A stretch of DNA of 64,000 nucleotides from [Clostridium] innocuum (lineage in GTDB: Bacteria > Bacillota_I > Bacilli_A > Erysipelotrichales > Erysipelotrichaceae), in contig CP048838.1 in the NCBI GenBank assembly GCA_012317185.1, forward strand, positions 4,278,001 to 4,342,000, given 5' to 3'. A model generated the notes under the pieces. That model searched no databases, was not told the origin of the DNA, and worked only from the letters and a program-made list of their open reading frames with translations. Shown piece by piece: positions 54,595 to 63,320 of this stretch; position 1 is the stretch's first letter, and the number at the start of each line of letters is the position of its first letter. The position numbers and the translations under genes were made by a program.

Positions 54595-55249
54595 TACAAA
54601 GAACTCTCCCGCTGAGAGTTCTTTTAAAGAAAGCTCCATCCTGACACTGGTGAAGGATTACGGATGGATCACGTTTGCTGCTGCCATTACCGCTGTTGCG
54701 GTTAATTTCTTCTTCACCTCGACCGGACTGGCACCGGGGGGTATTACCGGGCTTTCCCTGGTTTGCTCCACCGTATTCGGTATTCCGGTTTCCACGATGT
54801 CTCTTTGTATCTCCATACCGCTGCTGATCTTATCCACCATCGTACTGGGGAAAAGCTTTGGTATCAAAACGTTGTATATTACACTGGCAACACCGCTGTT
54901 TATGAAATTGATTCCCTCCATTCATACAACACAGTTCCTTCTGGATATCCATCCGCTTCTGGAATTGGCGGTTGCCGGTCTTCTCGGGGGACTGCTGGTT
55001 GGGGCTGCCATCGGTATCGCCTTAAACCACGCCTGTGCAACCGGAGGTACGGATGTCATAGCGCTGTTGATTCAGTATGTTTTTAAATTCCTAAAGGTCA
55101 GTGTGATTCTGTTCTTCCTGGATGGCTCTGTTGTGATTGCCTCCGGTGTGATTACACAGAATGCATTGATCTCCGTATTCAGCTTTCTGTCTCTGATGGT
55201 CATCATCCAGACGATCAGCTTTGTGACAAAGCATAAGCTGAGTGCGTGA
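54563..55249 (+). CDS. YitT/DUF161-type membrane protein, C-terminally short
   Basis: 228 aa as read from ATG 54563 (start uncertain, no ribosome site seen). Five or so membrane helices; LAPGGITGLSLV and HACATGGTDVIALLI are the YitT-family glycine motifs. The usual C-terminal DUF2179 domain is missing, and the stop TGA at 55247-55249 coincides with the end of a decayed IS605-type element, so truncation by insertion is possible. A hairpin at 54598-54624 (AAAGAACTCTC / GAGAGTTCTTTT) lies at its 5' end and may end the upstream transcript. Confidence 0.6.
   Translation: MQQQKNTVLNNTKNSPAESSFKESSILTLVKDYGWITFAAAITAVAVNFFFTSTGLAPGGITGLSLVCSTVFGIPVSTMSLCISIPLLILSTIVLGKSFGIKTLYITLATPLFMKLIPSIHTTQFLLDIHPLLELAVAGLLGGLLVGAAIGIALNHACATGGTDVIALLIQYVFKFLKVSVILFFLDGSVVIASGVITQNALISVFSFLSLMVIIQTISFVTKHKLSA
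54598..54624 (+). terminator. hairpin after the epimerase-like gene
   Basis: AAGAACTCTC-N4-GAGAGTTCTTTT, four bases past the stop codon; it looks like a terminator but lies inside the possible 5' end of the next frame. Confidence 0.6.
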
Positions 55250-56032
55250 ACTACCGCCAGCTATAGAGCAAGCGGCTTCTAATGAATGCTTGCACATTCA
55301 TCAAAACTTTTTGTTCGTGTTCAGATACACGTAACTGGTACGTTCACAGTACCTCTACTCCATCGCTCTCGCTTTGGCATACATGGATATACTTTTCGTA
55401 TGATATTGCTTGCTCCGTCGATATCGGCATTCATTAGAATGCCGTTTTTGCTTCTGTACAATCCCCGCTTGATTCTTTTTCCTGTGAAGGTATGCGTTAC
55501 ATCGTTTCCATAGACTGGTATTTGATCCTCGTCAATGGAACTAGCCTTCGATTGTATTGCTTCTTCACAGACCACGACTCTGATCCCTGCCGCTTCTCCT
55601 TTGTATTTGATCATTTCGATCAGCGTACGAAACGGTATCTGCACAAATGTCTGATTGTTCTTCTTCCCCATATGGATACGCTTCTTCCAACCCGCATGAT
55701 TTCCTACGACTATAACTTCGATTCCTTCCTCCACACATAGATCTATTATTTTTCTTGATGCTTTGTGCAGGATATCCCTTACACGTCGATTTCGCTTTTC
55801 GCTGATACGTTTCATTCGTTTTGTTTGATGGATCCCTTTGCTATCCTTCTTTTTCGATTCTTAGCAGTGAGCGGTAATGTGCACTCTGTTTGTTATAGAA
55901 TTGATTGACTGCCTTTATTTCATTTCTTAGCACAGGGCGGTGTCCGCTCGTAAACGCAATCGCTGTCAGATTATCGACACCAATATCTATGCCGGCTACT
56001 CTGCTATATTTGTATAAAGCAGTCGATATTCT
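55250..56032 (-). mobile_element. relic of an IS200/IS605-family (tnpB-only) element
   Basis: Contains a decayed tnpB (see separate entry). The right end, read on the minus strand, shows a hairpin with GAAGCCGC...GGCGG followed by TAGTTCAC (about 55245-55278), typical of this group, plus an inner hairpin TGAATG-N6-CATTCA (55283-55300). No TnpA gene and no left end were found. Confidence 0.65.
55321..56032 (-). pseudogene. tnpB: TnpB (OMEGA/RuvC-type) remnant, truncated and frameshifted
   Basis: The TnpB C-terminal half is readable. AGIDIGVDNLTAIAF has the first RuvC Asp, then a frame break near 55841-55856. Then KGIHQTKRMKRISEKRNRRVRDILHKASRKI, VVCEEAIQSKAS with the second acidic residue, and GILMNADIDGASNIIRKV with the third. 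The N-terminal half is gone (TAA just before 56033), so it cannot encode an active RNA-guided nuclease. Confidence 0.85.
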
Positions 56033-56094
56033 TTAAACTACGTAATTTTATAACCTGTAATGTATGGCTGATATAAGATGTGACTATGGACTGC

Positions 56095-56122
56095 TTGACA
56101 TTCTCCAGAATACTTTTACACT
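56095..56122 (+). promoter_or_regulatory. promoter of the sigma factor operon
   Basis: TTGACA (56095-56100), 16-base spacer, TACACT (56117-56122); transcription would begin near 56129, 65 bases before the start codon. Confidence 0.7.
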
Positions 56123-56193
56123 AAGAGTAAGAATTTGTCACAATGTGCACACACTTCCGTCTAATTATAGGAAGAGTAAAGGAGGCTGATATT

Positions 56194-57048
56194 ATGCAGC
56201 AGGAGGAATTAAACAAACGAATTGATCAGGCGGTTCAGGGGGATCGCCTTGCACTGGAGGAGGTTCTGACAGAAATACAGGATATGGTATTCAATCTGTC
56301 ACTGCGTATGCTGGGAACCATAGCGGATGCACAGGATGCCGCTCAGGAAATCCTCATTAAGGTTATGACCAGTATTTCCACCTTTCGCAAAGAAAGCAGA
56401 TTTCAAACCTGGGTGTATCGTATCGCTGTGAATTATCTGATGGATGTAAAAAGAAGCATGTTCGCAGCGCATCCCCTGGATTTTGATTTTTATGCAAATG
56501 ATCTGCGGGCAAGCTATGTGCCGGATGAAGAAGAAGCCCTGACGGGATGTACGAGGGAGGAGGCCGCAAGAGAGCTGAAGCTCTCCTGTACCAATGTCAT
56601 GCTGCAGTGCCTGAAGCCGCAGGATCGCTGCATTTACATTCTCGGGACTATGTTTCACATTGACAGCAAAAGTGCCGCAGAAATTCTGGATATGACTCCG
56701 GAAGCATACCGGCAGCGCTTATCTCGGGCAAGAAAGCGCATGGCTTCTTTTTTAAGCACCTATTGCGGAGCAGTATCCAATGGATTCTGTCAGTGTGATA
56801 AGCGGATTCCCTACGCAGTTATGACACACCGTCTTGAGCCGCAGAATCTGGAATACAGCAGACTGAAAACACTGGATAAGCGGATTCTGAATGAATTCTG
56901 TGATCATATGGAGGAGCTGGAGGAGATTATGGACAGCTTCGATCAGCTGCCTGCCTTTCGCTGTACAATGGACGCCAAACAGCTGTTAAGGGAGCTGGTG
57001 GATTCTGAGGTCATGAAAAAGGTACAGAATGCAAAGGAGGTGGCCTGA
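56194..57048 (+). CDS. ECF-type sigma factor with extended C-terminus
   Basis: 284 aa. Region 2 is typical (MVFNLSLRMLGTIADAQDAAQEILIKVMTSISTFRKESRFQTWVYRIAVNYLMDVKR), region 4 is CLKPQDRCIYILGTMFHIDSKSAAEILDMTPEAYRQRLSRARKRM. About 110 extra residues follow, with several Cys near the join (YCGAVSNGFCQCDKR) and a helical tail. No anti-sigma gene is adjacent, so the tail may carry the regulatory function. AAGGAGG precedes ATG 56194. It forms an operon with a DUF2461 gene one base downstream. Confidence 0.85.
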   Translation: MQQEELNKRIDQAVQGDRLALEEVLTEIQDMVFNLSLRMLGTIADAQDAAQEILIKVMTSISTFRKESRFQTWVYRIAVNYLMDVKRSMFAAHPLDFDFYANDLRASYVPDEEEALTGCTREEAARELKLSCTNVMLQCLKPQDRCIYILGTMFHIDSKSAAEILDMTPEAYRQRLSRARKRMASFLSTYCGAVSNGFCQCDKRIPYAVMTHRLEPQNLEYSRLKTLDKRILNEFCDHMEELEEIMDSFDQLPAFRCTMDAKQLLRELVDSEVMKKVQNAKEVA

Positions 57049-57049
57049 T

Positions 57050-57727
57050 ATGTCTATTATGATGGAATACTTGCGCCAGCTACAGAAAAACAACCAGCGG
57101 GACTGGTTTCAAAGTCACAAGGATCTGCGGAAGGAAGCAGAAGCTGAGTTCGAGGAGCTTTTACAGGATCTGATGGAACGCATAGTACGCTTTGACCCCT
57201 CTATTAGCGGCTTTGCGCCAAAAGAGCTGACCTTCAAGCAGGTGCGCGACACCCGTTTCAGTAAGGATAAAACTCCGTATCTGCCTGCATTTCGCGCACA
57301 TATTTCCGCAAAGGGGAAGCTTCCCATACCGGTTGGATATTATGTTCATCTAATGCCGGATAATCAAAGCTTTCTGGGAGGAGGATTGTTCGCGGATATG
57401 TTCAAGGACGCAACAGCCATGATGCGTGATGCGATTGCCGCAAAGCCGGAAGAGTTTTCCGCCATTATCGAAGCTCCTTCGTTTAAGGATCACTTCACAA
57501 TTACAGGGACAAAGCTAAAGCGTGTTCCCAAGGGGTATGATCCTGACCACAGCATGGCCTCCTATCTCTGCCACAAAAGCTGGTGTCTTGAATATCCGCT
57601 CATGGATAATGAGGTGGAAGACCGCGAGAAGTTTCTCACACTAGCCTGCACCCTGTTTCAGGCAATGAAGCCGTTTCATGATTTTATGAATACGGCATTG
57701 CAGGATTTTCAGTTCCCACAGCGATAG
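57050..57727 (+). CDS. DUF2461-family protein
   Basis: 225 aa. Matches the DUF2461 (TIGR02453-type) family: LRQLQKNNQRDWFQSHKD at the start, KQVRDTRFSKDKTPYLPAFRAHISAKGK and GGGLFADM in the middle. No biochemical function is established for the family. AAGGAGG lies at the end of the sigma gene, one base separates stop and ATG 57050, so both are co-translated. Confidence 0.88.
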   Translation: MSIMMEYLRQLQKNNQRDWFQSHKDLRKEAEAEFEELLQDLMERIVRFDPSISGFAPKELTFKQVRDTRFSKDKTPYLPAFRAHISAKGKLPIPVGYYVHLMPDNQSFLGGGLFADMFKDATAMMRDAIAAKPEEFSAIIEAPSFKDHFTITGTKLKRVPKGYDPDHSMASYLCHKSWCLEYPLMDNEVEDREKFLTLACTLFQAMKPFHDFMNTALQDFQFPQR

Positions 57728-57886
57728 AGATACGTATGGATATCAGAAAGAAACATGCTTATAGATGGCTATGGAAAGGTGCTGCTGTCATGATGCTGTA
57801 TATATGACATTGCGCTCATTCATTTTTCACAGCATACATATCTGTGCAAGACAAAGCTGTAAATGACTTTATAAATGATACTACAG

Positions 57887-57933
57887 AATAAGCAGAAGCT
57901 CCCATTTTACATGGATGCCTCTGCTTATTTTGC
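57887..57933. terminator. bidirectional terminator between DUF2461 gene and alsE
   Basis: AATAAGCAGA ... TCTGCTTATTTT arms at 57887-57896 and 57920-57929. It can stop both converging transcripts. Confidence 0.7.
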
Positions 57934-57962
57934 CTGCATGCAGACTTTATGACAGTCTGCCT

Positions 57963-58664
57963 CTATGGCTGTTTTCGCAAATGCTGAGTTTTATCTATTT
58001 CCCCATGAAACTGCGCAAGCATTTTTTCCCATGCCGCATGCAAATTATCGTCCAGCTGAAACAGACCGGAATTTCCCACGATGAATACTTCCACCCCTGC
58101 CTGACGCAGCTCCTGAAAGGTTGCTGCATTGCAAGAGCCATCCACTTCGATTAGATACCGATAGCCATGCTGCAGCTTAAGCGCCTTCGCTTCTTTTATC
58201 TTATCCAGCATTTCGCGAATAAAAGCCTGTCCGGCAAAGCCCGGATCAACACTCATAATGGTGATTTTGTCAAGTAAATGAAGATAATGCCGGATATAGG
58301 ACAGGGGAGTTGCCGGGTTCAAAACAATACCGGTCCTGCATCCAAGCTCATGAATCTTATGAAGAATACGAAAGGCATCCGTGTTGATGGTTTCTGCATG
58401 CGGCGAAAGAAAGGTGGCTCCTGCCTGGGCAAGCATGGTGATATAGTCATCCGGATGCGTAACCATTAAATGACAGTCCAGCGGTACCCTGCTGACGCGG
58501 GCTACTGCTTTGACAAAATCCGGAGATAATGTAATATTCTTTACGAAATGACCATCCATAATGTCAATATGATAAAAATCCGCACGCATATTCAGAATTT
58601 GAATCTGTTCTCTGATTTTCAATAAATCCATACACATGAGAGACGGACTGAACATAGGCTTCAT
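57963..58664 (-). CDS. alsE: D-allulose-6-phosphate 3-epimerase
   Basis: 233-aa RPE-family TIM barrel. It resembles E. coli AlsE over its length: SPSLMCMDLLK, FYHIDIMDGHFVKNITLSP (His and Asp metal ligands), DCHLMVTHPDDYI, HAETINTDAF, MSVDPGFAGQAF and EVDGSCNAATF. It converts allulose 6-phosphate to fructose 6-phosphate; related enzymes accept other ketose phosphates. AAGGAGG precedes ATG 58664. A LacI regulator lies directly upstream on the same strand with a shared operator. Confidence 0.88.
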   Translation of the reverse strand: MKPMFSPSLMCMDLLKIREQIQILNMRADFYHIDIMDGHFVKNITLSPDFVKAVARVSRVPLDCHLMVTHPDDYITMLAQAGATFLSPHAETINTDAFRILHKIHELGCRTGIVLNPATPLSYIRHYLHLLDKITIMSVDPGFAGQAFIREMLDKIKEAKALKLQHGYRYLIEVDGSCNAATFQELRQAGVEVFIVGNSGLFQLDDNLHAAWEKMLAQFHGEIDKTQHLRKQP

Positions 58665-58682
58665 ACGTATATCCTCCTTCAA

Positions 58683-58694
58683 GTAAACGTTTAC
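58683..58694. promoter_or_regulatory. LacI-type operator before alsE
   Basis: Perfect 12-bp palindrome GTAAACGTTTAC, 19 bases upstream of the alsE start; the same core occurs before the lacI gene. Confidence 0.75.
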
Positions 58695-58728
58695 GTATCC
58701 TCTTTTTTTAAAGCTCACCTACGTGAGC

Positions 58729-59721
58729 TCAGGTTGATTCCCTTACACAAAGAGAAACCGGTATGATAAATTCCTGCTTATCCAGCTCATGATGAATCCG
58801 CTTCAACAGCGCGTCTCCTGCCGCCTCCGCCATCAGCTCTGTATTTTGTGTAATCGTAGTCAGTGCCGGGTGACAGAACTGTGAAATGGAGACATTGTCA
58901 AAGCCGACGATTTTCACCTGATCGGGAACCTGAATATGCTGTGCATGCAATGCGTGCAGACAGGCCAGTGCCATATTGTCATTGGTCGCAAACACGCCGT
59001 CAAAGAAGCAGCCTTTCTGCATAAGCAGGTTAGTGACTGTTTTGAATACACTGGCATAATCGCTTTTCGTCATGATTTCCCAGGATTCCTGAAACGCTAT
59101 CCCCGCTTCTTCCAGCGCTTCCAGGTAGCCGCTTCTTCTCTGCCGAATCGTTGACGCTTTCTTCTGATCTCTTAAAAACAGAATGCTGCGGCACTGCTTT
59201 TCTATCAATTCTCTGGCAGCAAGATATCCTCCCTGCCGATTATCGGAATGTACAAAGATGTGCACATCCTCCGGCTTTCGGTCAATATAGACGATCGGTA
59301 TGGAAAATGCGGATTCCTGTATCGGATTTGCATTCCTTCCTGAGATATAAATGATACCCTCTACCTGCTGCTCCTTCAGATTGCGGATATGCAGCTGTTC
59401 GATTTCAATATCCTCATGGGAATCACATATCAAAACAGAATACTGATGTTTGAGAAAGAACAGTTCCAGGTAACGGATGATTCTCGCAAAAAATTCATTG
59501 GTGATATCCGGCACGATAACACCGATATTCCTGCTTTTCTGCGTCCGCAAGCCCTGTGCATTTTTATTAAGCTGAAAACCGCATTCCGCAATGACTCTGC
59601 GCACACGGGTCTCCGTTTCCTTGGAATAACCGCCCTTTTCATGCAGCACACGGGAAACTGTAGCGGTGGACACCTGCGCCAGACGTGCGATATCAATAAT
59701 ATTATATTTATGCTGTTCCAC
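58729..59721 (-). CDS. LacI-family transcriptional regulator
   Basis: About 330 aa. N-terminal HTH NIIDIARLAQVSTATVSRVLHEKGGYSKET, the hinge GLRTQKSRNIGVIVPDITNEFF, then the periplasmic-binding-like effector domain (GIIYISGRN, VFATNDNMALACLHAL, VGFDNVSISQF). GTG 59721 is chosen because AAGGAGG is seven bases upstream. It probably represses itself and alsE through the GTAAACGTTTA operators. Confidence 0.9.
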   Translation of the reverse strand: MEQHKYNIIDIARLAQVSTATVSRVLHEKGGYSKETETRVRRVIAECGFQLNKNAQGLRTQKSRNIGVIVPDITNEFFARIIRYLELFFLKHQYSVLICDSHEDIEIEQLHIRNLKEQQVEGIIYISGRNANPIQESAFSIPIVYIDRKPEDVHIFVHSDNRQGGYLAARELIEKQCRSILFLRDQKKASTIRQRRSGYLEALEEAGIAFQESWEIMTKSDYASVFKTVTNLLMQKGCFFDGVFATNDNMALACLHALHAQHIQVPDQVKIVGFDNVSISQFCHPALTTITQNTELMAEAAGDALLKRIHHELDKQEFIIPVSLCVREST

Positions 59722-59737
59722 ATCGACACCTCCTTTA

Positions 59738-59750
59738 CGTAAACGTTTAA
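59738..59750. promoter_or_regulatory. LacI-type operator before the lacI gene
   Basis: CGTAAACGTTTAA; the core TAAACGTTTA (59740-59749) is identical to the one before alsE. It lies just downstream of the expected transcription start, a typical autorepression site. Confidence 0.75.
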
Positions 59751-59763
59751 CTAACACATGTAT

Positions 59764-59792
59764 ATCATAGCTAAAATAATAGTGGATGTCAA
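59764..59792 (-). promoter_or_regulatory. promoter of lacI-alsE
   Basis: Minus strand TTGACA (59787-59792), 17-base spacer, TATGAT (59764-59769). Confidence 0.75.
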
Positions 59793-60302
59793 TACAGAAG
59801 CAGCAGGAGAATGACGAAAGTACACCGCCATTATGCTATGCGGACATATCATAAGGAAAACCGTTATATAAGAGATCATATAAACAAGGGAAGAAATGAG
59901 AGCGTGCAATATTGAGGCGTGTTTATTTCACAGCAGTATAGCCGTCGGGATAACAAAATAGACCTGACAGACAGGATTCATCATTTTCAGCAATATGATT
60001 AACCATAGAATATCCCTGTCTGGTTTTATTTCTTGGGCTGTTTTACATGCAGTGTTTTCTATACGAAAAACAGTGCCATCAATTCTTTTTAAATGGACAG
60101 TCCGTATCATCATGAGAGCAAAAAGGAATCAGTGCATCACCAAGGATGAAACTAATCCTTTTGTCTTTGATGAAAAACAAGGTAAATAAGAACCGGAAAT
60201 TGACAATAATACGGTCATGGATTTTGACGGTTAAATCTATTGCACAAAGCAGGAGCTGATTACAGTTAACACATTATACCTACTCCCGCTATTGTGTGTA
60301 GT
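59793..60302. other. intergenic region without recognised gene
   Basis: About 500 bases between the divergent ends. Short open frames exist on both strands but have no ribosome site and no recognisable content. Confidence 0.3.
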
Positions 60303-61310
60303 TCAGCTCCTCTTTCTCTGCATATGCCCGGTATCCTTTATGCAGACAGCATGCATTGTTCTGCTTTCCAAGCAAAGACAGTATATTACATGAAGCAGAC
60401 ATATCACAGCTGCCATCAGTATCAGTAAATTCAGGCTTATCATGAACCATGTCAGGAAAAAGAGAAGCAATGCAAAAGAGAAGACATGTAGCTTTATGCT
60501 TACCTCAATAACAGCGCACCTCTTCCAGTAGGAACTGCTGTGTGTGTCACATTTGCGAAAGATAAATTGCAAAAGCCGATCTGCACCCTTCCGGTATTGC
60601 ATCAGCATCAGCTGTCCCGGAGTGAATTTCAGATTGGGGAACAGCTTGCTCAAAACCATTTCCTGATGCAGCTTACGCCGCATGCATACCGGAAGGAGAA
60701 TCCATAATCCGATGATGACACTCAGACAGAACAGCAATATCAACGGCCACAGAATGGCAAACGCCGCACTCCACGCTTTACCATTCAACATACAGAAGAT
60801 GATAAAAACAGGAACAAGTCGCTTCGTAACATTGATAATCGTGATGGTCCCCATGGCTGCCAGATAGCCCTGTGAGGTTTTATAGCAGCCGTAAAGAAAG
60901 CCTGTCAGATACAGCAGCTGTATACAGAGCAGAAAGGTGAGAAAAGGCGATGTGATTGTTTTCTGTATCACTGCATAAACACCAATACCGATAGCAGCGG
61001 CAAGGAGCTGGAACAGCAATAGTATACACAATTTGCAGAGATAGCTTTTACGGCAGGTAAGGGGAAAAGCCAGGAGCACCTGCCAGGAAAGCGGTGGTTC
61101 TTCTTCCCATGCAATCTGATAAACAATGCTGAGAAACAGAAAGGATACCAAGCATGCTGCAGCCTGTATCTGCTGATCCTGATATATACTGCCCTCTGTC
61201 ACCGTTAAGCTGCTTACCCCACTGATGTAGATATAGGCAAGCAAAGCGGCAGGAATCAGATACTTCCATTTTCGGTTGCGAAGCATACGAAGCAGCTCAT
61301 AGCGAATCAT
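60303..61310 (-). CDS. ABC-type transporter membrane protein
   Basis: 335 aa, mostly hydrophobic, about eight helices, with a basic N-terminus (MIRYELLRMLRNRKWKY) like ABC-2-type exporter permeases. A soluble loop separates helices around KLFPNLKFTPGQLMLMQYRKG. Its start overlaps the ATPase stop by four bases. The substrate is unknown; drug or peptide export is plausible given the MerR regulator. Confidence 0.75.
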   Translation of the reverse strand: MIRYELLRMLRNRKWKYLIPAALLAYIYISGVSSLTVTEGSIYQDQQIQAAACLVSFLFLSIVYQIAWEEEPPLSWQVLLAFPLTCRKSYLCKLCILLLFQLLAAAIGIGVYAVIQKTITSPFLTFLLCIQLLYLTGFLYGCYKTSQGYLAAMGTITIINVTKRLVPVFIIFCMLNGKAWSAAFAILWPLILLFCLSVIIGLWILLPVCMRRKLHQEMVLSKLFPNLKFTPGQLMLMQYRKGADRLLQFIFRKCDTHSSSYWKRCAVIEVSIKLHVFSFALLLFFLTWFMISLNLLILMAAVICLLHVIYCLCLESRTMHAVCIKDTGHMQRKRS

Positions 61311-61975
61311 ACAGCATCCTCCTCCGGCTGGAAATATTGCATGATTTTCCTATGGTCTTTCGTATCCAGAACCAGATGGTGACCATCCAGTGCCAGCAGC
61401 CGATTTACAACAGGCAAAATGCCGGATGAGGTATGACTGGTAATCAGGAATACCGTGTTCTCACACTTTTTTGAAATCAGCTCACACAGACCTTCACTGC
61501 TTTTCGCATCTATGGCAACAAACGGCTCATCCATGATAATCATATCCGCATTGCTGAGCAGAATACAGGCAATACCCGCCTTCTGTTCCTGTCCGGAGCT
61601 GCACTGGTCCATGCGCTGGTTTAGATAATCAATCGACAGTGCCTGCAGAACCTCCTGTACAGCTGCGTCCTGCACATCCAGATTTTTGCCATGAAAGCAG
61701 CGGTAAAAATATCGCAGATTTTCCAATACGGTTAAATGGCGATACAGAGGATGTTCATATGGCAGATATCCCATTGTCATTCCACCACGTGAAAGGTTCC
61801 CGTAATCCGGCGGCAGAAATCCGCAGACCACATTTAACAGCGTACTCTTTCCTGCTCCGTTTTTCCCGGTCAGCAGTATACACCCGTCTCCCTGCTGTAT
61901 CGTGAGGTTCAAATCCTCTAAAATCCATTCCGTATCATAGGCATAGCCTACCTTATTCAGTGTGATCTGTTTCAT
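61307..61975 (-). CDS. ABC transporter ATP-binding protein
   Basis: 222 aa. Walker A GKNGAGKST (37-45), signature region CSSGQEQKAGIA (shortened SSGQ form), Walker B ADMIIMDEPF and switch His in ITSHTSSG. AAGGAG precedes ATG 61975, inside the end of the MerR gene. It forms an exporter with the downstream permease. Confidence 0.9.
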   Translation of the reverse strand: MKQITLNKVGYAYDTEWILEDLNLTIQQGDGCILLTGKNGAGKSTLLNVVCGFLPPDYGNLSRGGMTMGYLPYEHPLYRHLTVLENLRYFYRCFHGKNLDVQDAAVQEVLQALSIDYLNQRMDQCSSGQEQKAGIACILLSNADMIIMDEPFVAIDAKSSEGLCELISKKCENTVFLITSHTSSGILPVVNRLLALDGHHLVLDTKDHRKIMQYFQPEEDAV

Positions 61976-62585
61976 TGCACACTCTCCTTTTTGTATACAG
62001 GGTACGTACCCTCCGTATCCCCATATAAAGCAAATAGTCCAGTGGACTTTCCAGACAGGAGGAAGCTTTCCCAATAACATAAAACACATGAACTAGCAGC
62101 ATGGCACCAATCACGGCATATAACATATTTCCATTATCAAGCAGAAGCGTCGCAAGCATGACCTCCACAACAATAAATGAAGAAACATTACGCTTATCGG
62201 GCTGCGGTTCCTGAACCTCTTCCCATGCTTCCTCCATTTCCCGATCCGCAGACTGAAGCAGCTCTGTATGTTCTTTCTCCAGTAAGGCTGCAATTCTTTG
62301 CATATAAAGATTTTGCAGCTCACACTGCGCAAGCTTTTTCTCCAGCTGTTCCTTCTGCATATCCAGCAGCTGCATATTTTTCTCCTGCAGCAGTTGTTCG
62401 ATATCCGCAAGCGAAACATCCATTCTTCGCAATATTTTTATCCGCATTAGAATACGGACATGCTCCTGTGTGTAGCAGCGATAGCCGTTCTCATCCCGTA
62501 TAACCTGCAGCAATCCCTTTTTCTCATACAGATTGATTGCTTTTTTACTTAATCCGGTTGTATCCGCAATCTCCTGAATTCTCAT
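61953..62585 (-). CDS. membrane-linked MerR-family regulator
   Basis: 210 aa. N-terminal MerR HTH (RIQEIADTTGLSKKAINLYEKKGLLQVIRDENGYRCYTQEHV), a long dimerisation coiled coil, then two hydrophobic segments (FIVVEVMLATLLLDNG, AVIGAMLLVHVFYVIG) and a basic tail. The regulator is therefore probably anchored in the membrane. It overlaps the ATPase gene by 23 bases, so regulator, ATPase and permease are one operon. GAGGTG precedes ATG 62585. Confidence 0.85.
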   Translation of the reverse strand: MRIQEIADTTGLSKKAINLYEKKGLLQVIRDENGYRCYTQEHVRILMRIKILRRMDVSLADIEQLLQEKNMQLLDMQKEQLEKKLAQCELQNLYMQRIAALLEKEHTELLQSADREMEEAWEEVQEPQPDKRNVSSFIVVEVMLATLLLDNGNMLYAVIGAMLLVHVFYVIGKASSCLESPLDYLLYMGIRRVRTLYTKRRVCNETDHTE

Positions 62586-62610
62586 ATTCTATCACCTCAT
62601 GTTTGAGGCT

Positions 62611-62641
62611 ATTGTACAGCAGTCCCCAGGGGAACGGTCAA
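62611..62641 (-). promoter_or_regulatory. MerR-type promoter with 19-base spacer
   Basis: Minus strand TTGACC (62636-62641), exactly 19-base spacer, TACAAT (62611-62616). The spacer holds the near-perfect palindrome GTTCCCCTGGGGAC. The overlong spacer with central dyad is the hallmark of MerR-activated promoters that the regulator untwists. Confidence 0.88.
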
Positions 62642-62740
62642 TAGCTTATGCTAAATTTATACAAATTTAATAAAGTCTACCTGAATAATTACAGAAAACA
62701 GGCATATTACCAGTAGACAGAGCGGCATGATGCAAGAATA

Positions 62741-62775
62741 CAAAAATGTCTGTAAAAGAATCATCTCTTACAGAC
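62741..62775 (-). terminator. terminator of the ferritin gene
   Basis: Minus-strand stem GTCTGTAAGAGA / TCTTTTACAGAC with loop TGAT, followed by ATTTTTG. Confidence 0.85.
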
Positions 62776-62790
62776 AACTGTGTGTTTCTC

Positions 62791-63303
62791 TTATAATACC
62801 AGAGAAGGCGCGCTGTATGCACGGCCAGCCATTTCATTATCCAGCATGTACAGACTCTTAGGATCTGTGCCGAATAATTCGAATTTCTTCACCATATCCT
62901 CTGCATTCTTTTCTTCCTCACCCTGTTCCTTTACAAACCAGTCCAGAAACTGCATCGTGCGATAGTCCTTCACCTCATGTGCAGCATCATAAATTGTATG
63001 AATCAGGCTGGTTACATAGCGCTCATGCTCCAACGCAAATTCCAGCGGATCCCTTAAGGCACCGCATACTTTATCCGGCTTATCCACCTGTTTCAGTGTG
63101 ATGTGTTCCCCGTTATTCTGCAAATACTGCAGAAGCAGCATTGCATGATCGCGTTCCTCCTGCGTCTGAATCATGTACCAGTTGGCAAAGCCATCCAGCC
63201 CCTGCTCCTGATAATAGAGAGAGAAATCAAGATACAGATATGCGGAGTACAGCTCCTTGTTAATCTGATCATTCAGCAATTCGGATACTTTTTTATCAAG
63301 CAT
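62791..63303 (-). CDS. ftnA: ferritin (bacterial non-heme, FtnA-like)
   Basis: About 170 aa. Ferroxidase ligands fall at the E. coli FtnA positions: E17, E50, H53 (QEERDHAML), E94 (LEHERYV) and E126-Q127 (VKEQGEEE), E130. Forms a 24-mer iron store. Start at ATG 63303, seven bases after AGGAGG; the ATG at 63309 is too close. A palindrome AGTATA-AG-TATACT (63326-63339) lies beside the -10 TATAAT (63321-63326). Confidence 0.93.
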   Translation of the reverse strand: MLDKKVSELLNDQINKELYSAYLYLDFSLYYQEQGLDGFANWYMIQTQEERDHAMLLLQYLQNNGEHITLKQVDKPDKVCGALRDPLEFALEHERYVTSLIHTIYDAAHEVKDYRTMQFLDWFVKEQGEEEKNAEDMVKKFELFGTDPKSLYMLDNEMAGRAYSAPSLVL

Positions 63304-63320
63304 AATCATACCTCCTGTGT

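Noticed and set aside
58712..58729. AGCTCAC/GTGAGCT hairpin as terminator of the lacI gene
   Set aside because: It is followed by an A-run, not a T-run, in the direction of transcription, so it may be an RNA or operator structure but not a normal terminator.
59928..60189. Short open frames on both strands between lacI and the ABC genes
   Set aside because: No ribosome sites, no conserved motifs, and overlapping each other.
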